Positions 25,626 through 34,235 of a stretch of 64,000 nucleotides of DNA are shown one piece after another (position 1 is the first letter of the stretch; every line of letters starts with the position of its first letter). Source of the DNA: Paraburkholderia sp. (GTDB taxonomy: Bacteria; Pseudomonadota; Gammaproteobacteria; Burkholderiales; Burkholderiaceae); the NCBI RefSeq assembly GCF_028283785.1, contig NZ_JAPWKB010000005.1, positions 682,001 to 746,000 of the forward strand. The letters are read 5' to 3'. The position numbers and the translations under genes were made by a program. The notes below the pieces were generated by a model. It worked only from the letters and a program-made list of their open reading frames with translations. It was not told the DNA's origin and did no database searches.

Positions 25626-26564
25626 TCAGGAAAACGCGACCGAGCGGTTGCGCCCTTGCCGTTTCGCGCTGTAAAGCGCAGCGTCGGCTTCGTTGATGAG
25701 CACGTCGTAGGCGGGCATGCCGGTGCGCGCGGACGCCGCGCCGACGCTGGCCGTCACCGGCACTTTCGCGTCCTGCACTTCGACCGGCAGCCCGCCGATG
25801 GTTTGACGGATCTTTTCCGCCACCAGCATCGCGTCGTCGAGCGGCGTGCACGGCAGCAGCAGCGCGAATTCCTCGCCGCCGAAGCGGCCGAACACATCCT
25901 GCGCGCGCACCACTTCCGCGACCCGCTGCGCCATCACGCGCAACACGGCATCGCCGACCAGGTGGCCGAATTGATCGTTGATCTTCTTGAAATGGTCGAG
26001 ATCGAACAGCAAAACCGACAGATCGCCGCCGTAACGCTCCCAGCGAATATATTCGTCGCGCAGTCGCGCTTCGAAAAATCGGCGGTTCGCAATGCCGGTC
26101 AGGCCGTCGCGGTCGGCGTATTCCTGCAGCTTCGCGACCGCTTCCTCACGCTCGCGCTGAACGATGCTGACATGCGTCACGTCGCAAATCGTCACGCAAA
26201 CGGCGACTACTTCGCGCTCGCGCGTCAGCGGCATGAAGGTGCAATCCTGCTGCATGAAATCGACGCCGCCGGTGATGGGCCGGTCGTGATCGAACTTGAA
26301 CAGGTACGGACGCTGTTCCCACGAACTGAACGCGAAGCTGCCCAGCGTGAACACGCTCTCGATCTTGCGGGCCAACCACACGCGCGGCAGTTCCGGAAAA
26401 CTCGCGAAGATCGACTTGCCGACCACCTGTTCCGGCGACAGGCCGCTGTGATCCTGCATGAAGCGGTTCCACATCACCACGTTCATATCGCGATCGAGCA
26501 CGAAAATCCCAAAACCGACCCGCTCGACCACCAGATCGCTCAACGACGCTGAACCGACATTCAT
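25626..26564 (-). CDS. PAS-GGDEF diguanylate cyclase
   Basis: A 312-residue soluble protein: PAS sensor (VERVGFGIFVLDRDMNVVMWN; GKSIFASFPEL) at 10-130, short helix, then GGDEF domain with active-site GGEEF at 229-233. The inhibitory I-site RxxD (R220-D223) stands five residues before it, so product feedback is expected. It makes cyclic di-GMP. It lies 18 bp after a CheC-like gene that overlaps a CheY-like gene, forming a probable operon in which receiver and phosphatase tune c-di-GMP output. Confidence 0.92.
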   Translation of the reverse strand: MNVGSASLSDLVVERVGFGIFVLDRDMNVVMWNRFMQDHSGLSPEQVVGKSIFASFPELPRVWLARKIESVFTLGSFAFSSWEQRPYLFKFDHDRPITGGVDFMQQDCTFMPLTREREVVAVCVTICDVTHVSIVQREREEAVAKLQEYADRDGLTGIANRRFFEARLRDEYIRWERYGGDLSVLLFDLDHFKKINDQFGHLVGDAVLRVMAQRVAEVVRAQDVFGRFGGEEFALLLPCTPLDDAMLVAEKIRQTIGGLPVEVQDAKVPVTASVGAASARTGMPAYDVLINEADAALYSAKRQGRNRSVAFS

Positions 26565-26582
26565 AGGCTGACTACTTCTCCA

Positions 26583-27206
26583 TCAGATGCTGGCGAGCAG
26601 CGCGTCGAGCGCGCCGTTCATATGGCGGATCGATTCCTCGGCCATCAGCATCACGAGATGCGCGCGGAAGGTTTGATCTTCCAGCGCAAAATTGACTTCG
26701 ACCAGCAGCGCGACTTCCCATGCAAGCACGCCCGGCTGGAACACTTCTTCGAGCGACATCTCCGAGCCCAGCAGACCCGGCGCCGAAAACACCGGCGTGC
26801 GGCCCAGCTGGTCGAGAATGCACGACACGCACGCGCCGGTCAGGATGTTCGCGACGTCGTAGATCAGTTCCTGCTCGTTGACGGCGTTGTAAGCCGAACC
26901 GGCATACGGATCGTTCACGAGCGCGCACAACTGGCCGATGCCGTCACTGCGGCAGATCACCAGCGCCTCGCCCTTGATATCCGAGCGAAACCCCTGTCGC
27001 ACCGCGCTGACATTCTCGCGAATACCGGTCATTTCGCGCAGCGCCTGCGCCGCGCCGTCCACCGGCACGACCCGCACGCGCGGCACCGACAGTTCGATGA
27101 AAGTATCGAGCAGTTGTGCAAGCCGCGTCGCCGCCTGGCCCATCGCAAGATTCGCGACTTCCTGGAGCGCGTCGCGCTGATCTTCCGTCAGATTTGCCTC
27201 AGACAT
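26583..27206 (-). CDS. CheC/CheX-like chemotaxis phosphatase
   Basis: A 207-residue protein with two CheC-type helices: ALQEVANLAMGQAATRLAQL (about 13-32) and EQELIYDVANILTGACVSCI (about 112-131), each containing the E/D-x3-N signature of CheY-P phosphatases. Start ATG 27206 overlaps the end of the CheY-like gene by 8 bp. The likely job is dephosphorylating that single-domain receiver. No flagellar or other chemotaxis genes are nearby. Confidence 0.8.
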   Translation of the reverse strand: MSEANLTEDQRDALQEVANLAMGQAATRLAQLLDTFIELSVPRVRVVPVDGAAQALREMTGIRENVSAVRQGFRSDIKGEALVICRSDGIGQLCALVNDPYAGSAYNAVNEQELIYDVANILTGACVSCILDQLGRTPVFSAPGLLGSEMSLEEVFQPGVLAWEVALLVEVNFALEDQTFRAHLVMLMAEESIRHMNGALDALLASI

Positions 27207-27573
27207 ACAACCCGTACTCCTTGAGAATGGGCAGTACCGCCTCGGGAGTGACCGGCTTGCCGATAAACGCGGCAGCGCCGAGCGCGCGCACGCGCTCCTG
27301 CGCGATCGGCTGGACATCCGCCGACACGACGATCACGAACGTGTTGAGATCCTCGTGCTGCATCGCTTCCAGGACCTGAAAACCGGTCATGCCGGGCATC
27401 GTCAGGTCGAGGAACATTACCGACGCCTTGCCTTGCCGGTACAGCGCAAGCGCCTCGTTGCCGTTCTGCGCATACGAGATCTCGACATCCCAATCGGCCG
27501 GCAGCGCTTTGGTGAGCACCTTGCGGGCAAGCAGCGAATCGTCGGCGATCACAATGGGCAGGGGCATGAGCAT
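27199..27573 (-). CDS. single-domain CheY-like response regulator
   Basis: A 124-residue receiver: acidic pair in PIVIADDSLLARKVL, phospho-accepting Asp in SVMFLDLTMPGMTGFQVLEA, switch Ser in VIVVSADVQ, Lys in FIGKPVTPE. No output domain. It heads the operon with the CheC-like phosphatase and the diguanylate cyclase. Two Met codons (27573 and 27567) are possible starts; no strong Shine-Dalgarno favours either. Confidence 0.88.
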   Translation of the reverse strand: MLMPLPIVIADDSLLARKVLTKALPADWDVEISYAQNGNEALALYRQGKASVMFLDLTMPGMTGFQVLEAMQHEDLNTFVIVVSADVQPIAQERVRALGAAAFIGKPVTPEAVLPILKEYGLYV

Positions 27574-28298
27574 TCGGTAAACGGAGTGGTCTCGTTCAGG
27601 TTAACGGCGGGGTTTCTGGAAACTTGAATGCGCGTCAGCAACTTTCCGTGCGAATTGTGGAAACGGCCAGGTCGACCGGCTGACGAGACGATGTGCGCGG
27701 GGAAAGCCGCATCGGCGGGAATGCGTATTGCAGGCGAGCGGACGGCGCGCGCACTGCGGTGCGAGCAATGACAACACTGGACGGGCGCGACGGCGCGCGT
27801 GTCCGTTGAACGATGATGACCGGCATATTCAAAACCTACCCCGTAGGTGAATCTGCGCGGCAATGACGCTGGTGACGTCTGCTGCCGCCGCGGCTCGATT
27901 CCGCGAACGGCGACTCCATCGCACATCGCGTGCGTTACTGGGTGGCCCTCGCGGCAGATACGTCCGGGCATCGCGGACGCAATATTTGTCGTGCGAGCGA
28001 TTTTCAAAGCAAACAATCGAAAAGGCAATCCGCCAAAACTGTATCGATGAATAAAAAAACACCTCATTGTTAATCATAGCGAGAGAATTTAATCCAACTA
28101 TCTGGATCGAATTATGTTTTTATCCTTTTGTGTACGTTTGCGCTACCTGATTTGTCGCTACTTTGCCGCCACTGACGGGAATAACTACCGCAGGAGAGAA
28201 GTCCGCCGCACACGCATCGCAAACGTTACGGCCCCTGGCGTGTCGTATGATGGTCGAACGCAGCTTTTTCCGTTCCAGACGATCGCAGCGGCATTTAA
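27574..28298. other. 725-bp divergent intergenic region
   Basis: It holds promoters of the cheY-like operon and the hybrid kinase. A perfect 6-3-6 dyad (ACCTAC, CCC, GTAGGT) is at 27834-27848, and 27990-28130 is strikingly AT-rich compared with the surroundings. Several short open frames cross the region on both strands, but none has a ribosome-binding site plus protein-like composition. Confidence 0.5.
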
Positions 28299-30566
28299 AT
28301 GACACCTGAACGGTCCGAATCACTCCAATCGAGCCGCCTTGCTTCCGCCCGCCAGGACGAGGCGCTGTTCCCGGTCGTGCCGGAACAGAACTTTCACGTG
28401 CGCCGCATCACGCTGGTCGCGTTGCTGATCGCGGCGGTCGTGTTGCCTTGCGTGTACGTCGCGGCGATGGCGTTCACCGATCTGCGCGCCCGCGAAGCCG
28501 ACGCCACCGATATGACCTTGCGCACCGTCCGCGTCGCCGAAGAGCACGCGCTCAAGGTGTTCGACATGAACGAAGCGCTCGACGCGCGCGTGGTCGATCT
28601 GGTCCAGAACTACGACGACGACGGCATTCGCGCGCAGGAAGGCTTTATCCACGACAAGCTGCGGCAGATGGGCGGCGGCTATCCGCAGGTCGCGGCGGTG
28701 TCCGTGTTCAGTCACGATGGCGTGCTGATCGCCAGCAGCCGGTTTTATCCGGCGCCCGCCGTGTCGATTGCGGAGCGCGACGACTTCACGGGCATTCGCG
28801 ACGGCAAGGTGCTCGAACATGTGTCGAAAGTGATGGTCGGACACGTCGCCGGCGAACTCGTCTTCAATACCGGCGTGCCGCGTCGCGCGAACGACGGCTC
28901 GTTCAACGGCATCGTGTCGGTCGCGCTGCGTCCCAGTTATTTCAACGCGTTCTATCGCGAACTCCTCGGCGGCACCGAGTCGCCGATGACGATGAGCCTG
29001 ACACGCACCGACGGCGCGTTTCTCGCGCATTACCCGTCCGCGCCCAATCAACCTACGATGGTCGACGCCCATTCGCCGTTCGCCGACGCGCTGGCGCAAG
29101 GGCGTCGCGCGGGCGTGGTCAGGCAGCGCTCCACATTCGACGGCGAAAACATGATCGTCGCGTTCCGGCGTGTCGGTTCGTATCCGGTCTACGTCGCGAC
29201 GGGTTATCGCACGTCGGCGATCTGGGCCGGCTGGTACCGTCATCTGAGCGTGCTGATTCTCTCCATGTTCACGCCGTCGATCGTCCTGTGGTGCGTGATC
29301 TGGCTGTCGATGCGCCGTCTCGGCGCGGAAGAGGAAGCATGGGAACGCTGGCAGGCGGAAGCGTCGATGCGACGCTCGATCGAATCCGCATACCGCCAGT
29401 CGCGCAAGATGGAAGCGCTCGGCAATCTGGTCGGCAGCGTCGCGCACGACTTCAACAATCTGCTGATGATCGTCTCGACCAACGTGCAGATCGCGCGACG
29501 GCGCGGCGCGCCCGGCCTCGACCGCGAACTCTCGGCAATCGAACGGGCACTGAAGAACGGCCAGTCGCTGACGCGGCAACTGCTTGGCGTCGCGCGCAAA
29601 CAGCCGCTACGCAACGAAACCGTCGCGGTCGAACGCTGGTTGCCGGGCTGCCGCGAATTGCTGCGCGCGTCGCTCGGCGCAAAAATTTCGCTCGTGATGG
29701 ATCTCGGCACCGAAATGTGGTCGATGCGGATCGACGTCGCCGAACTCGAACTGTCGCTGATCAACATCGCCGTCAACGCACGCGACGCGATGCCGAACGG
29801 CGGCCGCTTCACCGTGCGCGCGAGCAACATCACGTTCCGCCATGAAGACGGCTTTCCGCTGACGGGCGATTTCGTCCAGCTTTCGCTCGAAGATACCGGC
29901 GTCGGCATGCCGCCGGACGTGCTGGCGCGAGCGTTCGAGCCACTTTTCACGACCAAGCCGAAGGGCATGGGCACAGGCCTCGGTTTGCCGCAGGTGTTTG
30001 CGTTCTGCGAGCGTTCCGGCGGCCTTGCCGCGATCGACAGCGCGATCGGCGCGGGCACGTCAGTGAGGATGTATCTGCCGCGCGCGGCCGGCGTGCCCGA
30101 TGCCGAATTGCCCGCCGAACCGAACGTCGAGGACAACGCGCAACCGAACGGCCTGCGCATCATGCTGGTCGAGGACAACGACGAAGTCGCGGCGGGCACC
30201 GAAGCGTTGTTGCAGATGATGGGCCATCACGTCACGTGCATCTTCAACGCGGACACGGCGATGCGGATTTTCGACGACGCGCACGCGAAGCAGGCGCTGA
30301 CCGGCGAGCCGCTGGGGTTCGACCTCGTGATCTCCGACATCCACATGCCGGGCATGATGAACGGCATCGATCTCGCGGAAGCGATCGAATCGTTCGAAAA
30401 CCGGCTGCCGGTGATTCTCGTCACCGGTTATGCGGAAGAACTGGAACGCGCGCGCCACGTCGATGCGCGCGTGCTGTCCAAACCGTTCGATATCGCGTTG
30501 CTCGACAAGTTATTGCAGGGCATCCAGCGCGATCTTTCGCAAGCCAGCACGCATCCGGCGAGCTGA
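28299..30566 (+). CDS. hybrid sensor histidine kinase with C-terminal receiver
   Basis: A 755-residue membrane kinase. Membrane helices at about 38-59 and 316-337 enclose a periplasmic double-Cache-like domain (VFSHDGVLIASSRFYPAPAV; FNGIVSVALRPSYFNAFYRE). Cytosolic part: HisKA with phospho-acceptor H383 in LVGSVAHDFNNLLM, HATPase (NIAVNARDAMPNGG; GLGLPQVFAF), then a receiver domain from about 625 (LRIMLVEDNDEVAAG; phospho-Asp in LVISDIHMPGMMNG; Lys in VLSKPFD). The HDFNN H-box places it with the HWE/NtrB-like hybrid kinases. No separate response regulator is adjacent. Confidence 0.9.
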   Translation: MTPERSESLQSSRLASARQDEALFPVVPEQNFHVRRITLVALLIAAVVLPCVYVAAMAFTDLRAREADATDMTLRTVRVAEEHALKVFDMNEALDARVVDLVQNYDDDGIRAQEGFIHDKLRQMGGGYPQVAAVSVFSHDGVLIASSRFYPAPAVSIAERDDFTGIRDGKVLEHVSKVMVGHVAGELVFNTGVPRRANDGSFNGIVSVALRPSYFNAFYRELLGGTESPMTMSLTRTDGAFLAHYPSAPNQPTMVDAHSPFADALAQGRRAGVVRQRSTFDGENMIVAFRRVGSYPVYVATGYRTSAIWAGWYRHLSVLILSMFTPSIVLWCVIWLSMRRLGAEEEAWERWQAEASMRRSIESAYRQSRKMEALGNLVGSVAHDFNNLLMIVSTNVQIARRRGAPGLDRELSAIERALKNGQSLTRQLLGVARKQPLRNETVAVERWLPGCRELLRASLGAKISLVMDLGTEMWSMRIDVAELELSLINIAVNARDAMPNGGRFTVRASNITFRHEDGFPLTGDFVQLSLEDTGVGMPPDVLARAFEPLFTTKPKGMGTGLGLPQVFAFCERSGGLAAIDSAIGAGTSVRMYLPRAAGVPDAELPAEPNVEDNAQPNGLRIMLVEDNDEVAAGTEALLQMMGHHVTCIFNADTAMRIFDDAHAKQALTGEPLGFDLVISDIHMPGMMNGIDLAEAIESFENRLPVILVTGYAEELERARHVDARVLSKPFDIALLDKLLQGIQRDLSQASTHPAS

Positions 30567-30816
30567 ACGACGCTTTCCACACGTCGGCAACCCTCGTCAT
30601 TTTGTAAAAGTGCGCCGTTCTGGTGCGTCTCCGACGCGAAAGCACGTCCGACAAACCCTGTTTTACAACGAAAGCGCTGACTGGCGGCGTTCGCGGCAAG
30701 CCCTGTCCGGCCGGGCGTCGCGCGGATTTTCGACGACGCGGCACGATCGTTGCGCGGGTGTTGTGCATGGAAGGCGGCGCGCCGTGCCCCGCCAGGCCAG
30801 CACAACGGAGACAGCC

Positions 30817-32073
30817 ATGCGACACACCGTAATCGGTCTTTTCGACACGTACTCCCAAGCGGACGAAGCGCGCGACACGCTGGTTCAAACCGGCTTCGGG
30901 CGCGACACCATTGAATTGCAGGCCAACCCGGCGCACGCCGCTGGGACGATGCACGATCCGGCCGAACATGCCGGCGTCTGGGCGAATATCGAGCGTTTCA
31001 TCTCCAGTCTGTTCGCACGTGAAACGCGCGTCGACGATGCCCGCCGTTATACCGATGCCGTGCGCGCCGGTGCGGTGCTGGTCTGCGTCAACGCGACCAG
31101 CGAAGCGCACGCGGAGCTCGCGCGGGACACGCTGCAACGTCTCGGCGCATCGGACATCGGCGAACGTCTGCCGGGCTGGGATGCGCCCGTCGAAGCGACA
31201 CGCGAGCATTCGTTGCTCGATGAGCTGGGCTTGGGTGCGGTCACGCCGGTGCCGGGTGCAGCCACGCCGAGCGTGGTGCCGAACGAACCGCTGCAAGCCA
31301 GCCGTCCCGTGGACGCAGATCCGATGCTCGATGACGATCTGCTGAGCGGCGACCGTCTTGGATCGCGTCCGATGACAGCCAGCGAGCCGATCTCGCCGTC
31401 GAGGATCGACGACCCGATGGCCACGTCGCCGTTGATGGCCGACCCGCTGCGCGATCCGCTGGCGCCGATGACCGAACCGCTCGCCTCACGGCCCGCTGAG
31501 CCGGTTCCCGACGCCACTCCGGTCATCACGCCTGTGTCGCCCCTCGGCGATCCGCTGGTGGACCCGTACGCGCCCCGGATGGCGACCAACAATCCCGCTG
31601 CCGACGCAATTGCTGCCGGCAGCGTGCTGGGTGGCGGCGCGGTGATGCCGCCGCCGGTCGAAACCGTCCGCGAGACAGATCGTCCTTCGATGTCGATGGG
31701 ATCGGCGAGCGCCGCGCGGATGGCAAACGCCGACACAATGCCGCCCGCCAGCACCGCGCCGAGCGGACGCGGCGCGACCTTGCCGGATGAATATCTGGAA
31801 TACGAGGAAGACTTCCGCGGCCACTTCGACGATGCGTATGCCGCCGAAGGCTCGCGTTACGAAGACTACGTGCCCGCCTATCACTACGGCGCATCGATGG
31901 GCCACGACGCACGCTATAGCGACCGCGCGTGGGACGACGTCGAATCGGATGCTCGTCGCGACTGGGAAACCCGCGATGCAATGGGCACGGCTGGAGGCTC
32001 GTCGTGGGAACGCTTCAAGCTGGCCGTTCAGCACGGCTGGGAACGCGTGACCGGTCATCATCATCACGTGTAA
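30817..32073 (+). CDS. hypothetical protein with N-terminal stress-protein-like domain
   Basis: A 418-residue protein starting at ATG 30817 (CGGAG at 30806-30810). The first 110 residues (HTVIGLFDTYSQADEARDTL, GVWANIERFISSLF, GAVLVCVNATSEAHAELARD) form an alpha/beta domain like general stress protein 17M-type flexible-loop domains. The middle (130-330) is low-complexity, with repeated DP(M/L)xDP segments; the C-terminus is acidic and aromatic (YLEYEEDFRGHFDDAYAAE) and ends HHHHV. A stress or envelope role is a guess. The longer frame upstream of 30817 is not protein-like. Confidence 0.7.
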   Translation: MRHTVIGLFDTYSQADEARDTLVQTGFGRDTIELQANPAHAAGTMHDPAEHAGVWANIERFISSLFARETRVDDARRYTDAVRAGAVLVCVNATSEAHAELARDTLQRLGASDIGERLPGWDAPVEATREHSLLDELGLGAVTPVPGAATPSVVPNEPLQASRPVDADPMLDDDLLSGDRLGSRPMTASEPISPSRIDDPMATSPLMADPLRDPLAPMTEPLASRPAEPVPDATPVITPVSPLGDPLVDPYAPRMATNNPAADAIAAGSVLGGGAVMPPPVETVRETDRPSMSMGSASAARMANADTMPPASTAPSGRGATLPDEYLEYEEDFRGHFDDAYAAEGSRYEDYVPAYHYGASMGHDARYSDRAWDDVESDARRDWETRDAMGTAGGSSWERFKLAVQHGWERVTGHHHHV

Positions 32074-32078
32074 CGAAA

Positions 32079-32116
32079 ACGCGGCGGCGTCCGACTGAAA
32101 CCGGAAGCCGCCGCGT
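32079..32116. terminator. hairpin between convergent genes
   Basis: ACGCGGCGGC (32079-32088) pairs with GCCGCCGCGT (32107-32116), with a second inner TCCG/CGGA pairing in the loop. No T run, so it may be rho-assisted or a 3' stabiliser. Confidence 0.5.
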
Positions 32117-32139
32117 GGCACGTGCTTACTGCTTCGGAC

Positions 32140-32694
32140 TCAAGCCGCCGTATGCATCTTGACCCAGGCCACGTATTTGTCGACGAAACCTTGCAGGAAT
32201 TTGCGGGTGTCGTCGTTGATGATTTTGCCGGACGCGTCGATCGCGTCGGGATTGTGCTTGATGAACATCTCGGGCTGACCCAGCGTCGGCACATCGAGAT
32301 AGGCGAGCACGTTGCGCAGATGCGACTGCGACAACGCCGTGCCGACCGCGCCGACCGACGTCCCCGCAACCGCGCCGGGCTTGCCACCCCATGCGCTTTG
32401 CCCCCACGGACGCGAACCCCAATCGATCGCGTTTTTCAGCACGCCGGGCATCGAACGGTTGTATTCGGGGGTTACGAACAGCAGGCCGTCGGCGGCGGCG
32501 ATGCGCGCCTTGAAATTCAGCGCCACTTCCGGATAGTCGGCATCGTAGTCCTGGCTGTACAGCGGCAAGCTGCCGATGTCGAGAAACTCAAACGAGAAAT
32601 CCGCCGGCGCGAGCGAGATCAGCGCCTGGGCAAGTTGCCGGTTGAACGAGTCGCGGCGCAGGCTGCCGACGACGACGGCGATGTGATAAGCCAT
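32140..32694 (-). CDS. NADPH-dependent FMN reductase / quinone reductase-like flavoprotein
   Basis: A 184-residue flavodoxin-like protein. The FMN phosphate-binding loop is VVVGSLRRDSFNRQLA near the N-terminus and the conserved FVTPEYNRSMPGVLKNAIDW block is complete, matching the ArsH/ChrR/YieF type that reduces quinones, azo dyes or chromate. ATG 32694 is chosen for the flavodoxin start. Upstream lies a cluster of DnaA boxes in its promoter region. Confidence 0.88.
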   Translation of the reverse strand: MAYHIAVVVGSLRRDSFNRQLAQALISLAPADFSFEFLDIGSLPLYSQDYDADYPEVALNFKARIAAADGLLFVTPEYNRSMPGVLKNAIDWGSRPWGQSAWGGKPGAVAGTSVGAVGTALSQSHLRNVLAYLDVPTLGQPEMFIKHNPDAIDASGKIINDDTRKFLQGFVDKYVAWVKMHTAA

Positions 32695-32830
32695 GGTTCG
32701 TGTCCTCTGGTTGGGCGCGTGGCGCGCAGAAAGTACCGCCCGTTCATCATAGGCAATCGACACCAAATGCGCCCGTTCGCTGCTCGTGACGCGCCTGCGA
32801 GCCTTGATGCATGGGCCGCGGAGGCCGAAC

Positions 32831-32891
32831 GGTGGATAACTTGCCCGATGCCAAAGTTATCCACAATTTTTCTGAATAACCTTGTGGATAA
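32831..32891. promoter_or_regulatory. cluster of three DnaA boxes
   Basis: GGTGGATAA (32831-32839, 8 of 9), TTATCCACA (32857-32865, perfect) and TGTGGATAA (32883-32891, perfect inverse), each 26 bp from the next, in an AT-richer divergent intergenic region about 9 kb left of the iteron array. It may be a DnaA-regulated promoter or a DnaA-titration site. Confidence 0.65.
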
Positions 32892-33029
32892 GTGGGAAAT
32901 TTGTCTTGTCTATCAACACTGTTGTCGCAATTACGAGATTGTGAGCAATCGTCTGTTGGATAGCGCTCAAAAGCCACGACGGAAAGCGCTCCGCGCAATG
33001 CGTGGTTTTGCACTGAAGGAGGTGTGACG

Positions 33030-33275
33030 ATGAACGATCCGAAAACCACTGGACGCACGCCCGACCACGCCGGGAAGGCACAGGACGAACGATTCGGCGC
33101 GCGCACGGGTGAAACACCGCGCTCGCTGGAGCCGCCCGGCGGAGAAATGGCGAAAGAAGGTACGCAAGCCGACGCGTCGCACGGCTCGGGCGAACTGTCC
33201 GCGCGTGGCAAGGAGGTCTGGCGAAAAGGTGCAGGACTCGACGGCGGCGGTCGCGAGAACGAGCGCAAGAAGTGA
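33030..33275 (+). CDS. small hydrophilic hypothetical protein
   Basis: An 81-residue, strongly charged Gly/Glu/Arg/Lys-rich protein without hydrophobic core, starting at ATG 33030 after an excellent AAGGAGGTG (33016-33024). Composition resembles small disordered stress-type proteins. No motif recognised. The unit ends at the terminator 33356-33383; the DnaA-box cluster lies upstream of it. Confidence 0.65.
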   Translation: MNDPKTTGRTPDHAGKAQDERFGARTGETPRSLEPPGGEMAKEGTQADASHGSGELSARGKEVWRKGAGLDGGGRENERKK

Positions 33276-33355
33276 CGGTAACGATGCGAGGTTTCGCGTG
33301 ATTTTCAGCACGCGCAACCGCGTTTGACGCCGGTCGTTGCGCCGGAGTCCAAAGC

Positions 33356-33383
33356 AAAAAAGGGCGCCTCAGGCGCCCTTTTT
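33356..33383. terminator. bidirectional rho-independent terminator
   Basis: A run, GGGCGCC, TCA loop, GGCGCCC, five T; perfect stem extended by A-T pairs. It separates the 33030 gene from the convergent small secreted gene. Confidence 0.9.
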
Positions 33384-33416
33384 CATGATGCTTTCGCTGC
33401 TGTTGATTCGGTTTGC

Positions 33417-33548
33417 TTAGTTACCGAAAAACACGTTGCAGTACGAAGCCGGGCCCGAGCACTTGTTCGAGTCGGCGGCGTGAGCGACGCCCGACACAGC
33501 GGCAAACAGGGCGGCGGTAGCGATCAGGGCGGTCAGAATGCGTTTCAT
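33417..33548 (-). CDS. very small secreted protein with two cysteines
   Basis: A 43-residue product: signal peptide MKRILTALIATAALFAAVSG, cleavage near AHA-A, and a mature peptide of about 20 residues with two Cys (DSNKCSGPASYCNVFFGN) that could form one disulfide. Bounded by a good terminator in the 3' direction. Function unknown. The longer frame to 33632 lacks support. Confidence 0.55.
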   Translation of the reverse strand: MKRILTALIATAALFAAVSGVAHAADSNKCSGPASYCNVFFGN

Positions 33549-33819
33549 GGTGTTGTCCTCAATTCGGCGTTTGTCTGCGATCGGTGTCGATCGGATGGGC
33601 GAAGAATACCGATCCGATGTGCTGACAAACATAGCGAAGTGCGGAAGACATCATCTCAATCGACGCAATAATGGTTTTCTCACCAGTTTTGCCTCGATCG
33701 CTACGGGCGAACGTACGTAGTAGCGTTGCCCGATATCCGCCGATCGGCGAATTTTTCATCTATATCGAAAATCGCAATAATGATTTACGCAAATCACGGC
33801 TAATCGCCGTGAGTACGGT

Positions 33820-34107
33820 TTATCGTTCGCCGGGCGGCGTCGAACGATAGCGCTCGAAAAACGATGCGTGCGACGAATCGTCGACGCCCTCGTGCGGCGT
33901 GGTACTGGCGGGATGTTTGGCGAGTTGCGCTCGCGGGCGGATCGGGCGTGACTGGAAGTTGCCGCCGCAATTCGGGCACACATTGCGCAAGCGCGTCAGC
34001 GCGCAAACCTCGCAAAAAGTGCATTCGTACGTGCAGATCATCGCGTCGGGCGCGTTCGGCGGAAGCGGCTTGCTGCACGCTTCGCACGACGGTCTCAGTT
34101 CAAGCAT
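33820..34107 (-). CDS. DUF1272 domain-containing Cys-rich protein
   Basis: A 95-residue protein. The family block MLELRPSCEACSKPLPPNA, followed by ICTYECTFCEVCA and VCPNCGGNF, gives about eight cysteines in CxxC-type pairs, a likely double zinc site. ATG 34107 with GGAG upstream is used. The C-terminal tail (SHASFFERYRSTPPGER) is extra to the core. Function of DUF1272 is not known to me. Confidence 0.85.
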   Translation of the reverse strand: MLELRPSCEACSKPLPPNAPDAMICTYECTFCEVCALTRLRNVCPNCGGNFQSRPIRPRAQLAKHPASTTPHEGVDDSSHASFFERYRSTPPGER

Positions 34108-34235
34108 CACAGGCTCCGTGCAGGGTGACGCGCGCGGATGCGCGCGTCGGCTGAGCCAGTGTAATCAGACGGCGCGTCGCCGGGATGCCAGGTTGGCATC
34201 AATCCGTGCCAGCGCGCCGCTGCGACCTGCGGCGC

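Noticed and set aside
27549..28067. Minus-strand gene of 172 codons upstream of the CheY-like gene
   Set aside because: Overlaps the promoter side of the operon, composition is not protein-like, and no start signal.
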